A DNA stretch of 64,000 nucleotides from contig DDIR01000047.1 of NCBI GenBank assembly GCA_002338715.1, positions 6,192 through 70,191 of the forward strand, written 5' to 3'. A model generated the notes under the pieces. That model was given only the letters and a program-made list of their open reading frames with translations. It made no database searches and was not told the DNA's origin. The stretch's first letter is position 1. Every line of letters begins with the position of its first letter. The DNA is from Phycisphaerales bacterium UBA1845. Lineage in GTDB: Bacteria > Planctomycetota > Phycisphaerae > UBA1845. Of this stretch, positions 55,131-63,967 are shown in pieces. The position numbers and the translations under genes are program-made.

Positions 55131-57017
55131 TTAGGGATTCTCACTTGACGTGACCAAATCGAGGATCGCGCCGTGGATTTTCTTGGTGGCGGCGTTTAGT
55201 TCTTCGTGGGAGGGTTTGGATGGAAATTCTGAGAGGTCGACCGGTTCGCCGAAGCGGATGGTGGCTCTATGCGGCGCGAAGAAGCCTGCCGCGATCCCGT
55301 CGCGAAATACGGTACCGCTGATACCGACCGGAATGACCGTCGCGCCTGAACGCAACGCCAACATCGCGACGCCGTTTTTCGGTTCGGCGACTTCACCGGG
55401 ATCGGGAATGCGGCCCTCAATGAAAATGCCCAGTGCGTCGCCATTCTTCAAGCGGCGCAGCGCCTCGCGGGCCGAGTTCGCATCGTTGGCGTCGCGCTCG
55501 ACGGGAATGCAAGCGATCGAGCCAATGAACCATTTGGCGACGGGAATGCCGGTGTATTCCTTGGCCACGAGAAAACTAATTCGGCGATGATGACACTCGG
55601 CGTAAATCATCAGCGGATCGGGCGTCGCGGAATGGTTGGCTGTGATGATCACGGGGCCTTCGCGCGGAACGGTGCACGGGCCGACGCGTTTGAGCTTGTA
55701 CCAGAACCGGCAGAAGAATTCATTGAACCCGCGCGTGATCGACAGCCCGATCGGGTCGGGTTGGTTGGTGTGGCGGATCACCAGCGACGTCAGACCGACG
55801 GCCAACATCAACATGCCGATCCCCATCGCGATCAGTCCGCACCAGCGATCAATCTTTTCCCAATGCGGTATCCCGAGCACGCCGCACGCCAGCAGCAACC
55901 CGGTCATCGTGCAAAGATCGAGCACGCCATAAACGCGGCCCCGATAGCGATCGGGAACGATGCGTTGAAGCAGCGCGTTGTAGCTCGTGATCAAGCCCGA
56001 ACCAAAGAAGCCAGCCACCATGATTCCGATCGCACCGAGAACGTATGCGACGGAGTTGCTCCACCAGGAGATCGTGCTGACGGCCATCAATGTACCCGCC
56101 AGCCCTGCACCAATAAGCGACCACGTGATCGCCACCTCACTGCGAAGCGCGTCCTTCAACACGAACAGCGCACCGGAACCCAGCACCATCCCGACCACCA
56201 GGTACGCCCGAAACATCGAAACATCCTGATACGACTTCAGCCCGAAGGAATGCTTAACGACCGCGGGCACGATGCTGTTCAGACCAGCCGCACTGAACCA
56301 ATACACCGTTCCGAAGATGATCAACTGCATCACGCGACGGTGGCAGAGGATGTATCGAACCCCGCCGGCGATCTGCGGAATGAAACGCTCCTCGCGCACC
56401 ACCTGCGTGCGGTCGGACTTCGGCGCGATGATAAAGAACACAAGAATGGCGCTGGCTGCGAACGTCGCCGCGTCGGCTTTGAACGCCACGCCGGGCATGT
56501 TGTCGGCCAGCCATCCACCGAGGACGGCGGAGATGATTGTCGCCAACACGCCTACCCCGCGAATCAATGCATTCGCTTCGACGAGTTGTTCATCCTCGAT
56601 CAACGTCGGAAGCATCGCCGAACGCGCGGGCGAAAACATCGCGGCGAACAACCCGACGAAGAGCAATGGAAGGTAAGGCCCCCAATCCGCCGAATACGGC
56701 GAAAGCCAAACGATCAGCGTCGCGAAAAACAGCATCAGCGCAATCCGCGCGATGTCCGCAAAGATCATCAACCCGCGCCGCGGATAGCGGTCTGCAAGCA
56801 TGCCCATCAACGGGCCGAACAAAAAGAACGGGATGAAGAACACAAACATCATTCGCGCCTGGAGGGGAATGATGTCCACCCCCTCGCCCAGGGCGTTCTG
56901 CATGCGCAGAATCTCCATCTCCGAAAGATGATCGCCCATCGCGCTGATGAAATACGCGCACCAAAGGAGGAGGAAATTGCGGTTCTTGAGCAATGAAATG
57001 GGTTTTTTCAGCGACAA
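55131..57017 (-). CDS. MFS transporter fused to a PlsC-type acyltransferase
   Basis: A 628-residue fusion. Residues about 1-420 are a 12-segment MFS domain of the LplT-like (lysophospholipid) kind: FFLFGPLMGMLADRYPRR is the loop 2-3 motif. Residues about 430-628 are a 1-acylglycerol-3-phosphate acyltransferase domain: the catalytic NHSATPD (HX4D) near 460, then VERDANDANSAREALRRL and FIEGRIPD in place of the FPEGTRS glycerophosphate-binding block, and VIPVGISG. It probably flips lysophospholipid inwards and re-acylates it, like LplT with Aas but without the acyl-ACP synthetase part. The initiator appears to be TTG at 57017 and is uncertain. Confidence 0.88.
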   Translation of the reverse strand: MSLKKPISLLKNRNFLLLWCAYFISAMGDHLSEMEILRMQNALGEGVDIIPLQARMMFVFFIPFFLFGPLMGMLADRYPRRGLMIFADIARIALMLFFATLIVWLSPYSADWGPYLPLLFVGLFAAMFSPARSAMLPTLIEDEQLVEANALIRGVGVLATIISAVLGGWLADNMPGVAFKADAATFAASAILVFFIIAPKSDRTQVVREERFIPQIAGGVRYILCHRRVMQLIIFGTVYWFSAAGLNSIVPAVVKHSFGLKSYQDVSMFRAYLVVGMVLGSGALFVLKDALRSEVAITWSLIGAGLAGTLMAVSTISWWSNSVAYVLGAIGIMVAGFFGSGLITSYNALLQRIVPDRYRGRVYGVLDLCTMTGLLLACGVLGIPHWEKIDRWCGLIAMGIGMLMLAVGLTSLVIRHTNQPDPIGLSITRGFNEFFCRFWYKLKRVGPCTVPREGPVIITANHSATPDPLMIYAECHHRRISFLVAKEYTGIPVAKWFIGSIACIPVERDANDANSAREALRRLKNGDALGIFIEGRIPDPGEVAEPKNGVAMLALRSGATVIPVGISGTVFRDGIAAGFFAPHRATIRFGEPVDLSEFPSKPSHEELNAATKKIHGAILDLVTSSENP

Positions 57018-57252
57018 GTTCGATTCCCGTCGGACACAGCCAGGACTCAGGTGCTGGCCGCGATACTATCCTTGGTGAGGGCAGGCGAGTCAATTGTAAT
57101 GATGGGGATCAATTGCGGCGGCCCAACTGCGTTTGTATGATTCCTGCTCGAACAAGACGGCTGGAGTGCCTCGCGGCGAGAACGAGTCGATTTGGCGTCG
57201 TTTGAACCGCCCGAAATTCAAAAAACTGCTCGCAGATAAAAAGGAGTCGCGA

Positions 57253-57921
57253 ATGATGAAACAACTCTTGGGATTGAAGTGTGCACTGGCGATCGTTGGG
57301 CTATTGGCGATTCCGTTAACCGCTCAAGCCGACGACGCCACAGCGAAACCGCGCGTCAAGTTCAACACGACACTCGGTGACATGATCATCGAACTGGATG
57401 CCGAAAAGGCGCCGATCACCGTCGCAAACTTCATCTCGTATGTCGAAGATGGGTACTACGATGGCACCATCTTCCATCGCGTCATCCCCAACTTCATGAT
57501 TCAAGGCGGCGGATTCACCGAAAACGTCGAAAAGAAAACCGAAGGCCTCAAGGCGCCAATCAAACTCGAATCCGACAACGGGCTCAAGAACGTCAAGTAC
57601 GCCATCGCGATGGCCCGCGGAACGCCCAACTCCGCCACCAGCCAGTTCTTCATCAACGTGGTGGACAACGCCCGGCTCGACCACCGCGAAGGCTTCCCCG
57701 GTTATGCTGCGTTTGGAATGGTTGTCGAGGGGCAGGACGTGGTCGAAAAGATCCGAACCACCAAGTGCATCCTGCATGAAAAATATAAGACAGCCGACGG
57801 CGCCGTCACCCCCAAAGAACCCGTCATCATCAAGAAGGCCACAGTCGTCGGTCCGGATGAAGGAACAACCAAAAACCAGGACAAGTCGGAAGAGAAGCCA
57901 GAGGAAAAGACCGACGAATAG
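57253..57921 (+). CDS. Exported cyclophilin-type peptidyl-prolyl isomerase
   Basis: A 222-residue protein from ATG 57253 (AAGGAG seven bases upstream) with a signal peptide (ALAIVGLLAIPLTAQA). The cyclophilin domain (about 30-200) has the catalytic and substrate-pocket phrases TIFHRVIPNFMIQGG (with the active-site Arg), MARGTPNSATSQFFINV and AFGMVVEGQDVVEKI. It speeds proline isomerisation in exported proteins. The tail is a charged Glu/Lys stretch. The frame is open upstream to 57133, before the ribosome site. A strong terminator follows. Confidence 0.93.
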   Translation: MMKQLLGLKCALAIVGLLAIPLTAQADDATAKPRVKFNTTLGDMIIELDAEKAPITVANFISYVEDGYYDGTIFHRVIPNFMIQGGGFTENVEKKTEGLKAPIKLESDNGLKNVKYAIAMARGTPNSATSQFFINVVDNARLDHREGFPGYAAFGMVVEGQDVVEKIRTTKCILHEKYKTADGAVTPKEPVIIKKATVVGPDEGTTKNQDKSEEKPEEKTDE

Positions 57922-57987
57922 ATCAAGCTCGGGCGATTGATGATCGGCTGTTCAACTCAATCTGTTCGCCTCTATCAAAAATGAAAT

Positions 57988-58023
57988 GACCCGCGTACGC
58001 TTTGCGTTTACGCGGGTCTTTTT
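57988..58023 (+). terminator. Rho-independent terminator after the cyclophilin gene
   Basis: The stem GACCCGCGTA (57988-57997) pairs perfectly with TACGCGGGTC (58009-58018), followed by TTTTT. It begins 67 bases after the stop and also separates the convergent gene at 58050. Confidence 0.93.
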
Positions 58024-58049
58024 ATACGCGGAAAGTTGAAGGCTACCGA

Positions 58050-58559
58050 TCAGTCCTTAACCGGTTCCATCGCCCGCGAATATTTGATCACGCGCGTCAC
58101 CCAGTTCTCATCCGTGCTGGCTGTAACCCGTTCATTGCCAAGATGCTTGAATTCCAATTCCAATAGCGGGGTTGATTGGACAAGCGTCTCATTCGCTTCC
58201 AACCGATCCTTCACGAAGTAGTTGACCTTGTGCGGGTCGTCGATGATGTCGCCACTTTCGGGATCTTTGAAGCGATACCAGAATTGCACGGTGATTCCGT
58301 CGACCATGTACCCGTGCTCTTCGGTGATGTGAAAATCCAACATCCGGCGTTCCCCTTCGTTGCGGCGCACCGGTTTGACGTTGATCTTCGCCAGTCCGGA
58401 CTCAACAAGCTTCACGTTATCAGGAAGCGGTTGTTCCCAGATGGGCAGTTCGGGTTTGAATTGAGTGTCTTCGGCAACTTCATCCGCGGACTTCGACGTC
58501 AAAGTCAGGTAGGCGGCTACACCAAGCGCTATTGCCAACACACCGATTAAGATCTTCAT
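58050..58559 (-). CDS. Small anchored or secreted protein of unknown function
   Basis: A 169-residue protein. A hydrophobic start (MKILIGVLAIALGVAAYLTL) acts as membrane anchor or signal. The rest looks like a compact beta-rich domain: LAKINVKPVRRNEGERRMLDFHITEEHGYMVDGITVQFWYRF, then LLELEFKHLGNERVTASTDENWVTRV, a pattern like small proteins with an interstrand sandwich. No family was identified. It lies 50 bases downstream of the FMN reductase gene in the same direction, so the two may form one unit. Confidence 0.7.
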   Translation of the reverse strand: MKILIGVLAIALGVAAYLTLTSKSADEVAEDTQFKPELPIWEQPLPDNVKLVESGLAKINVKPVRRNEGERRMLDFHITEEHGYMVDGITVQFWYRFKDPESGDIIDDPHKVNYFVKDRLEANETLVQSTPLLELEFKHLGNERVTASTDENWVTRVIKYSRAMEPVKD

Positions 58560-58609
58560 TGCATCGTTCTCACAATTGCAGTTTTGGATCGCTCAACTTC
58601 CGAAGAGCG

Positions 58610-59188
58610 CTATCCCAGTTTCTTGCACACGTTGCACAGCGTCGCGCCCAATCCTTCAATTTTAGATCGCAGTTCGGCGTCGCTGATCTCGCCGTCATCA
58701 CCAATCACTTCATGGGCGCTTCCGACCGCGTGCTGATCCGGCAAGACGATCACCCGAATGTTGCCCAGGATTGCGCGGAGATGAACCAATCCCCGAAGTC
58801 CGCCAAGCCCGCCCGGTGACGCGCTCATGATAACCGCCACTTTGCCCGCGAACGCTTCCAACGGAGCCTCGCCAGCCGCCGGACGTGTCGCCCAATCGAT
58901 CGCATTCTTCAAAGCGGCTGACAACGAACTGTTGTATTCCGGTGACGAGATCAAGATACCGTCGCACGACTTGAGCAGCGATTTGAAACGCGTCGCACCT
59001 GCAGGAGGTCCATTCTTTGCTTCCTCGTCTTCGTCAAAAATGGGCAGGTTCAAATCCCGCAGATCGACGACTTCGACTTGCGCACCGGCCTGCGTCGCAC
59101 CGCGCGCCGCGATCCGAACAAGCCGCTTGTTGTAAGATTTTGTACGGGTACTCCCTGCAAACGCCACGATCCGCGGACTTTCTTTCAT
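58610..59188 (-). CDS. NADPH-dependent FMN reductase family protein
   Basis: A 192-residue flavodoxin-fold protein. The phosphate-binding loop of FMN is GSTRTKSYN (residues 12-20) and the ring-contacting SPEYNSSLS lies near 81. ASPGGLGGLRGLVHLRAIL near 122 also belongs to the family. These enzymes reduce FMN, quinones, azo compounds or metals (ChrR, YieF and related). AGGAG lies eight bases before ATG 59188. It is divergent from the S46 peptidase gene. The substrate is unknown. Confidence 0.9.
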   Translation of the reverse strand: MKESPRIVAFAGSTRTKSYNKRLVRIAARGATQAGAQVEVVDLRDLNLPIFDEDEEAKNGPPAGATRFKSLLKSCDGILISSPEYNSSLSAALKNAIDWATRPAAGEAPLEAFAGKVAVIMSASPGGLGGLRGLVHLRAILGNIRVIVLPDQHAVGSAHEVIGDDGEISDAELRSKIEGLGATLCNVCKKLG

Positions 59189-59396
59189 CCGGTCAACTCC
59201 TGGGGATTGAGGTTCTCATTGATTCATGCGAACGTACCTGACCGGGGAGCATACCACCCGACGCGCGATTGTGCCATCGGTGCGACCTGATGACAGTCTG
59301 GTTGACAAATGCTAGCCTGTCCGAACCGGAAGAATTCGATAAATTCGCGACCCATCAAATGGACCGCGATCGATCCAATCACAACGAGGACCAACG

Positions 59397-61481
59397 ATGC
59401 GAACCTGGGCGATTTTAATTCTGAGCGCAATCATGACGACAACCTTTCCGGAAATCACGCACGGTGACGAAGGCATGTGGCTGCCCAACCGCCTTCCAAA
59501 CGACTATCTCAAGAAAACGTATGGATTCGAGCCCGATCAGGCTTGGGTCGACCACGTCCGCCAGGCGTGCATCCGCTTTGGCCGCGGGGGTAGCGCTTCG
59601 TTTGTGTCGCCAGACGGCTTGATCATGACCAACCACCACGTTGGCGCGACGTCCATTGCCAAACTCAGCGACTCTGAACACGATTACCTCAAAGACGGGT
59701 TCTACGCCCCTACGCGCGACGCAGAACTAAAGTGCGAAGGCGAAGAACTCTTCTCGCTTGTCGAAATCCGCGACGTCACCGATCAGGTCCAATCTGCCGC
59801 CAAACCCGGCATGACCGCAGCCGACGCATCCGCCGCCCGCGACGCGGCCAAGTCGCAAATCGAAAAATCCGCGACCGAAGAAACCGGTCTTCGCCCGGAA
59901 ATCGTCACGCTCTACGGCGGTCGGCAATACCACCTGTACCTTTACAAAGTCTACACCGACATCCGACTCGTGTTTGCACCCGAACAAGGCATCGCCTTTT
60001 TCGGCGGCGACATTTCGAACTTTGGATACCCGCGCTTCAACCTCGACATCTCGTTCTTTCGCGCGTACGAAAACGACAAGCCGGTCAAACCGGAATCCTA
60101 TTTGAAATGGTGCAACGGTGGCGTTTCCGAAAACGATCTCGTCTTCGTCGTCGGACATCCGTATCGCACGCAGCGCATCAATACTGCCGCCCACCTCGGC
60201 CTGCTCCGCGATGTTGAATTGCCAATGATTCTCGCCGCGTACAATCAACTCGAAGTCGAACTCTTCCAATTCCAGGACGAAAGTGAAGAGCATCGCCGCA
60301 TCGCGACCGACATGCTCCACGGTGTGCAGAACGGCCGAAAGGCTTTCAAGGGAATCCTCGAAGGTTTGCTCGATGAAAACACCATGAAGGCGAAGAATGC
60401 CCTCGAAAAGGAACTCAAGGCATTCATCAATGCCGATCCCAAACGCGTCGCCGAATGGGGTGATCCGTGGAAAGACATCGAAACCGCGCTCAATAAAACG
60501 AAAGACGTCTTCCCGGCTTACTACCTCGCCGAGAACCGCCGCATGCGCATGCCCACACAGTTCAGGGTAGCCAAGCATCTGGTGAGGATGGCCGAAGAAC
60601 TCGACAAGCCCGACGCCGAACGCCTGAGCGAATACCGCGACGCCAATCTCGAGAGCATCAAACGCGGGATCATCGCAACCGGTCCGATTTACCCTGACTT
60701 GGAGCAGATGGTCCTCACCGACGCTCTCATGCGGATGGCTCGAATGCTCGGCGGTGATCATGCCCTCGTCAAAGCCGCTCTCGATGGCAAGCGACCGGCA
60801 GAGCGCGCCGCGGAACTTCTACGCGGTTGCAAGTTGATCGATCAAGCCGAACGCGAACGCATGCTCGAAGGTGGCAAGGAAGCCGTGGCGAACAGCAAGG
60901 ATTCCATGATTGAATTCGCCAAGTTGCTCGAAGTCTTCGCTCGGCCGCTGCGCAAGCAAATCGAAGACGAATGGGAAAGCGTTGAGACCGACGCCTACAC
61001 GCGCATCGCCAACGCGATGTACGCCAAGTACGGCGAATCGGTCTATCCCGACGCCACCGGCACACTGCGTTTCTCGTTCGGAACAGTCAAGAGCTACGAA
61101 GAGCAGAACAAAACCATACCGGCATTGACGTCAATTGGCGGCGCGTTTGAACTATCACGCGAACACAAGAATGCCGACCCATTTAATCTGCCCGAAAGTT
61201 GGCTGAAGTCGGAAAAGAAGCTCAACGCAGCCGTCCCGTTCAACTATGTGTCGACGTGTGACATCATCGGCGGTAACAGCGGCTCACCGACCATCAACCG
61301 CGATGGCGAAATTGTCGGCATCATCTTTGACGGCAATATCCAGGCGCTCATCTGGGACATCCAGTTCACGCAGGAGCAAGCCCGCGGCGTGCATGTGGAT
61401 AGTCGTGCGATCATCGAATCGCTGAAGCAGGTGTATGGGGCTGATGCGATGGTGAAGGAATTGGTGGGATCATCGATGTAG
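59397..61481 (+). CDS. S46-family serine peptidase (dipeptidyl-peptidase 7/11 type)
   Basis: A 694-residue exported peptidase (signal about 1-23). The chymotrypsin-like double barrel, interrupted by a large helical domain (about 290-560), is the S46 design. TNHHVG at 78-83 has the catalytic His, FFGGDISNFGYPRFNLD near 205 the Asp, and GGNSGSP the nucleophile Ser628. Relatives remove dipeptides from peptide N termini in the periplasm. The motif has Val where many S46 members have Cys (TNHHCG). Whether it prefers acidic or hydrophobic P1 residues cannot be told by eye. Confidence 0.92.
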   Translation: MRTWAILILSAIMTTTFPEITHGDEGMWLPNRLPNDYLKKTYGFEPDQAWVDHVRQACIRFGRGGSASFVSPDGLIMTNHHVGATSIAKLSDSEHDYLKDGFYAPTRDAELKCEGEELFSLVEIRDVTDQVQSAAKPGMTAADASAARDAAKSQIEKSATEETGLRPEIVTLYGGRQYHLYLYKVYTDIRLVFAPEQGIAFFGGDISNFGYPRFNLDISFFRAYENDKPVKPESYLKWCNGGVSENDLVFVVGHPYRTQRINTAAHLGLLRDVELPMILAAYNQLEVELFQFQDESEEHRRIATDMLHGVQNGRKAFKGILEGLLDENTMKAKNALEKELKAFINADPKRVAEWGDPWKDIETALNKTKDVFPAYYLAENRRMRMPTQFRVAKHLVRMAEELDKPDAERLSEYRDANLESIKRGIIATGPIYPDLEQMVLTDALMRMARMLGGDHALVKAALDGKRPAERAAELLRGCKLIDQAERERMLEGGKEAVANSKDSMIEFAKLLEVFARPLRKQIEDEWESVETDAYTRIANAMYAKYGESVYPDATGTLRFSFGTVKSYEEQNKTIPALTSIGGAFELSREHKNADPFNLPESWLKSEKKLNAAVPFNYVSTCDIIGGNSGSPTINRDGEIVGIIFDGNIQALIWDIQFTQEQARGVHVDSRAIIESLKQVYGADAMVKELVGSSM

Positions 61482-61501
61482 CGCGATGATCGTCGCTCAG
61501 T

Positions 61502-61564
61502 CGTCATACCCGAGCAGGCGTCATACCCGCGAAAGCGTCATTCCCGCGAAAGCGGGAATCCAGG
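61502..61564. repeat. 17-base unit repeated three times, ending in ATTCCC...GGGAAT repeat copy 3
   Basis: CGTCATACCCGAGCAGG (61502), CGTCATACCCGCGAAAG (61519) and CGTCATTCCCGCGAAAG (61536) follow head to tail. The third runs into CGGGAATCCAGG to complete the palindromic repeat (61537-61564), so the triplication looks like expansion of its left arm. Confidence 0.8.
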
Positions 61565-61646
61565 ACTGGTGCGTTTACCTTGGCGGTTACCGGCAATTCC
61601 TGGCGGCCGCGTGCGGTTCAGGCAACATCAAGGTCTTTCGATTTCC

Positions 61647-61700
61647 CCTGGATTCCCGCCTGCGCGGGAATGACGACGGTGGGCACGGCCCACCCTACGC
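61647..61700. repeat. Inverted ATTCCC...GGGAAT repeat copy 4 and a GTAGGGTG-type palindrome (R8)
   Basis: 61647-61674 is CCTGGATTCCCGCCTGCGCGGGAATGAC, the inverse of copy 3, 82 bases away. It is followed by ACGGTGGGCAC-GGCCCACCCTACGC (61677-61701), a variant of the GTAGGGTGCG family with GTGGGC arms. Both lie just past the end of the minus-strand nuclease gene. Confidence 0.7.
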
Positions 61701-61718
61701 GCAGGATTTCGAGCTTGC

Positions 61719-62372
61719 TTACGGCGCGTTGTACTCCAACTCCCGCTCCATCCGACTGCGCCATTTGGGCATGTCATCCAGCGTGACGCGAGCCCAAAGC
61801 CCGATCCGATTCTCACGGGCGACGCGCTCCGCGCGTTTGTATTGCAGCTTCAACGGATGATCGAAGCGCCAATCCGCATACGCCAAGCCGTCATGAATCA
61901 GCCGCTCGTTGTACGACTCACCGCCTTGCACATCGTCACCGTCATCGACAAACTCAACATACGCGAGCAACCGATTGTACTTATCGCGCGTCCGCTGGCG
62001 TGACAGGATCACCCGCACCTTCCGACCCAAGAGCACCCGCTTCGCAAACGCGGATGCCTCCGCACCAAAATGCATCGCGCCATCTCGACTGCCTTCTACC
62101 TCCGGCGTATCCACCCCCCACAATCGAATCCGCGTATCGGGATACGCCCCATCCGGATGGTCGATATCAAAAGTATCACCGTCCGCAACCTCAACCACAG
62201 TAAAAACGCGATTGTGATAGTTGCCAAAATCATCCGAAGCATCAGCCAACAGCAACTGCGAAACCGCGCCGAACCCAACCAGCAGCAACCCCAGCGCAAT
62301 CAAAGGCCGCCGCTTCCAAAGCGGAGACAGCCGAATCGAATCGGAATAGTTTCGCGTGCGAAAGAGGCCCAT
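61719..62372 (-). CDS. Thermonuclease (SNase)-family protein, membrane-anchored
   Basis: About 217 residues from ATG 62372, which has GGGGGA five bases upstream; alternative starts lie at 62384 and 62393. A hydrophobic segment (about residues 24-44, LIALGLLLVGFGAVSQLLLA) anchors or exports it. The SNase OB-fold has VVEVADGDTFDID with the Ca-binding Asp, RIRLWGVDTPEVEG with catalytic Arg and Glu, and RDKYNRLLAYVEF with the second Arg, so activity is likely. It would degrade nucleic acids outside the cytosol. AT the 3' side it meets repeat sequences. Confidence 0.87.
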   Translation of the reverse strand: MGLFRTRNYSDSIRLSPLWKRRPLIALGLLLVGFGAVSQLLLADASDDFGNYHNRVFTVVEVADGDTFDIDHPDGAYPDTRIRLWGVDTPEVEGSRDGAMHFGAEASAFAKRVLLGRKVRVILSRQRTRDKYNRLLAYVEFVDDGDDVQGGESYNERLIHDGLAYADWRFDHPLKLQYKRAERVARENRIGLWARVTLDDMPKWRSRMERELEYNAP

Positions 62373-62773
62373 GAAGTCCCCCATAAGCAACAATCAAGAC
62401 GTGCCACTGCTCTGCGAGCAGTGTCTATCGTGTAGGAAAACCTTCGGGATCACAACGAAAATTCGCCGAATGCCAGACTTGGTAGGTCGGATCGATGCCC
62501 CGACCTACACAAATGTAGCCCACAACAACGGCACAAAAGAGGGAATGAAACTGCTTGGTATGCCTGACTCAATCGAGGCAGGCTTGTGGACCAAGAAACA
62601 CTCTTGCCTTTCCGCTTCAGACGTTTGAAAAGGACTATCGGAAGTGGTATCCTCTCAGACTCTAAGAGCTGAAACCCGACTTTATTGTTTGCAATTCGTG
62701 ACTAGTACAGTCAGTTTCTGGCTCGCCCTCAAGCATACAACGAAGCAGGCCACAGCACGAAGGATAAGCAAGA
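62373..62773. other. 400-base intergenic region with a palindrome; composition shift
   Basis: It lies between the nuclease gene (minus) and the putative effector gene (plus). GTAGGTCGG-ATCGATGC-CCCGACCTAC at 62482-62508 is an imperfect palindrome of repeat type. From about 62400 rightwards the sequence is visibly less GC-rich than the rest of the window. An open frame at 62356-62628 has no supporting feature and is not called. Confidence 0.55.
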
Positions 62774-63967
62774 ATGGGCAAGGCAAAATCAAAGAACAAC
62801 CAGAAAACTGTGAGCGAGAAGAAGACAACGAACAAGAAGACCTCAAAAAAGACCGCGAAGAAGAAGGCGGTGAGAACTCGCACGGTCCGCCCCTATCCGG
62901 CTTCTTCTTTTAAGGACGCGCTTCAACTGGGCGAAGCAATAATGAAATATGCAGCCGGTGACAAGGTTAGGCGGCTCACGCTCCTTCATGAAATGAACAA
63001 ATCGCCGACGAGTAGCGTCACTCAGATGATGATTACGAACTCTGGAAAGTACGGGATCACCAAAGGATCGTACGTTGCCGAATCGTTAGAACTCACAAAA
63101 TCGGGTCGTGATGTTGTCGACCCCTCCAAACCAAAGAGTGTGCAACTTAGAGCATCCTTTGAGCTCGCAATAAACGGCGTTGCACCTTTCAAGACGCTTT
63201 ATGAGAGTTATGTGGGCAAGGGGCTCCCTGAACGATCAGTCATGAAAGATGTCCTCACCTATTCCAAGATTGAGGTCCCTGATTTAGATGAGTGCATAGA
63301 CACGTTCACCGTGAACCTGCAAGATTTGAACTTACTCAGAACAATTGGAGGGGCTGAAACTCTTATTCCCATTGAGCAGGCTATCGATGAACTGCCTGAA
63401 GTTAGCCAATCGCCCATTGCACGCAGTGCACTCCCTAGTGGGGACTTGGAGACCGACACAACAGAATCGCCAGAGCCCAGCGACTGGCAGGCGACTTGCT
63501 TTTACATTACACCGATCGGGGCCGAAGATAGTTTGGAGCGAAAACATGCCGACCTTTTCTATTCCCATTTAGTCAAGCCAGCGTTGAGCGAATTGGGACT
63601 CAACGTAATTCGCGCAGATCACATCGGCGAGCCAGGTATGATCACTTCACAAGTTTTGCATTATCTCAAAAACTCACGTTTGGCCATTGCGGATCTTTCT
63701 TATCTGAACCCAAACGTTTTCTATGAAGTCGCCCTCCGACATGCCCTTAGATTGCCGGTTGTTCAAATGATCAGAAAAGGGGATCGACTACCCTTCGATG
63801 TCAATCAGGCACGCACGCTTGTTCTGGACACAACAGATATCTACTCACTTGTACCGAAGCTGCAGACATACCGTGCCGAGATTGCAAATCAATCGCGAAA
63901 GGCACTGGAGGACCCTGAGAGCGTCGGCAATCCGGTTAGCGTCTTTTATCCCAACTTCTACAAATAG
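62774..63967 (+). CDS. Putative nucleotide-hydrolase/TIR-like effector protein
   Basis: A 397-residue cytosolic protein. Residues 1-40 are Lys/Thr-rich. Residues about 43-115 (SFKDALQLGEAIMKYAAGD, LTLLHEMNKSPTS, ITNSGKYGITKGSY, LELTKSGRDVV) look like a winged-helix domain of the DUF5343-like kind. Residues about 240-355 form a Rossmann-like domain: FYITPIG, LVKPALSELGLNVIRADHI, LAIADLSYLNPNVFYEVALRHAL (Glu318) and RTLVLDTTD. That wording matches nucleoside 2-deoxyribosyltransferase/TIR-like domains that cleave N-glycosidic bonds, including NAD in anti-phage systems. Codon use and base composition differ from neighbours. Defence is an inference; no partner is visible. Confidence 0.65.
   Translation: MGKAKSKNNQKTVSEKKTTNKKTSKKTAKKKAVRTRTVRPYPASSFKDALQLGEAIMKYAAGDKVRRLTLLHEMNKSPTSSVTQMMITNSGKYGITKGSYVAESLELTKSGRDVVDPSKPKSVQLRASFELAINGVAPFKTLYESYVGKGLPERSVMKDVLTYSKIEVPDLDECIDTFTVNLQDLNLLRTIGGAETLIPIEQAIDELPEVSQSPIARSALPSGDLETDTTESPEPSDWQATCFYITPIGAEDSLERKHADLFYSHLVKPALSELGLNVIRADHIGEPGMITSQVLHYLKNSRLAIADLSYLNPNVFYEVALRHALRLPVVQMIRKGDRLPFDVNQARTLVLDTTDIYSLVPKLQTYRAEIANQSRKALEDPESVGNPVSVFYPNFYK

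Noticed and set aside
55587..56996. 469-codon open frame on the plus strand opposite the MFS-acyltransferase gene
   Set aside because: Composition is dominated by Arg, His, Gln and Pro as expected of an antisense shadow, with no domain; the minus-strand gene has complete family motifs.
62356..62628. 90-codon open frame before the effector gene
   Set aside because: It begins inside the nuclease gene on the other strand and runs through a palindromic repeat; no supporting feature.
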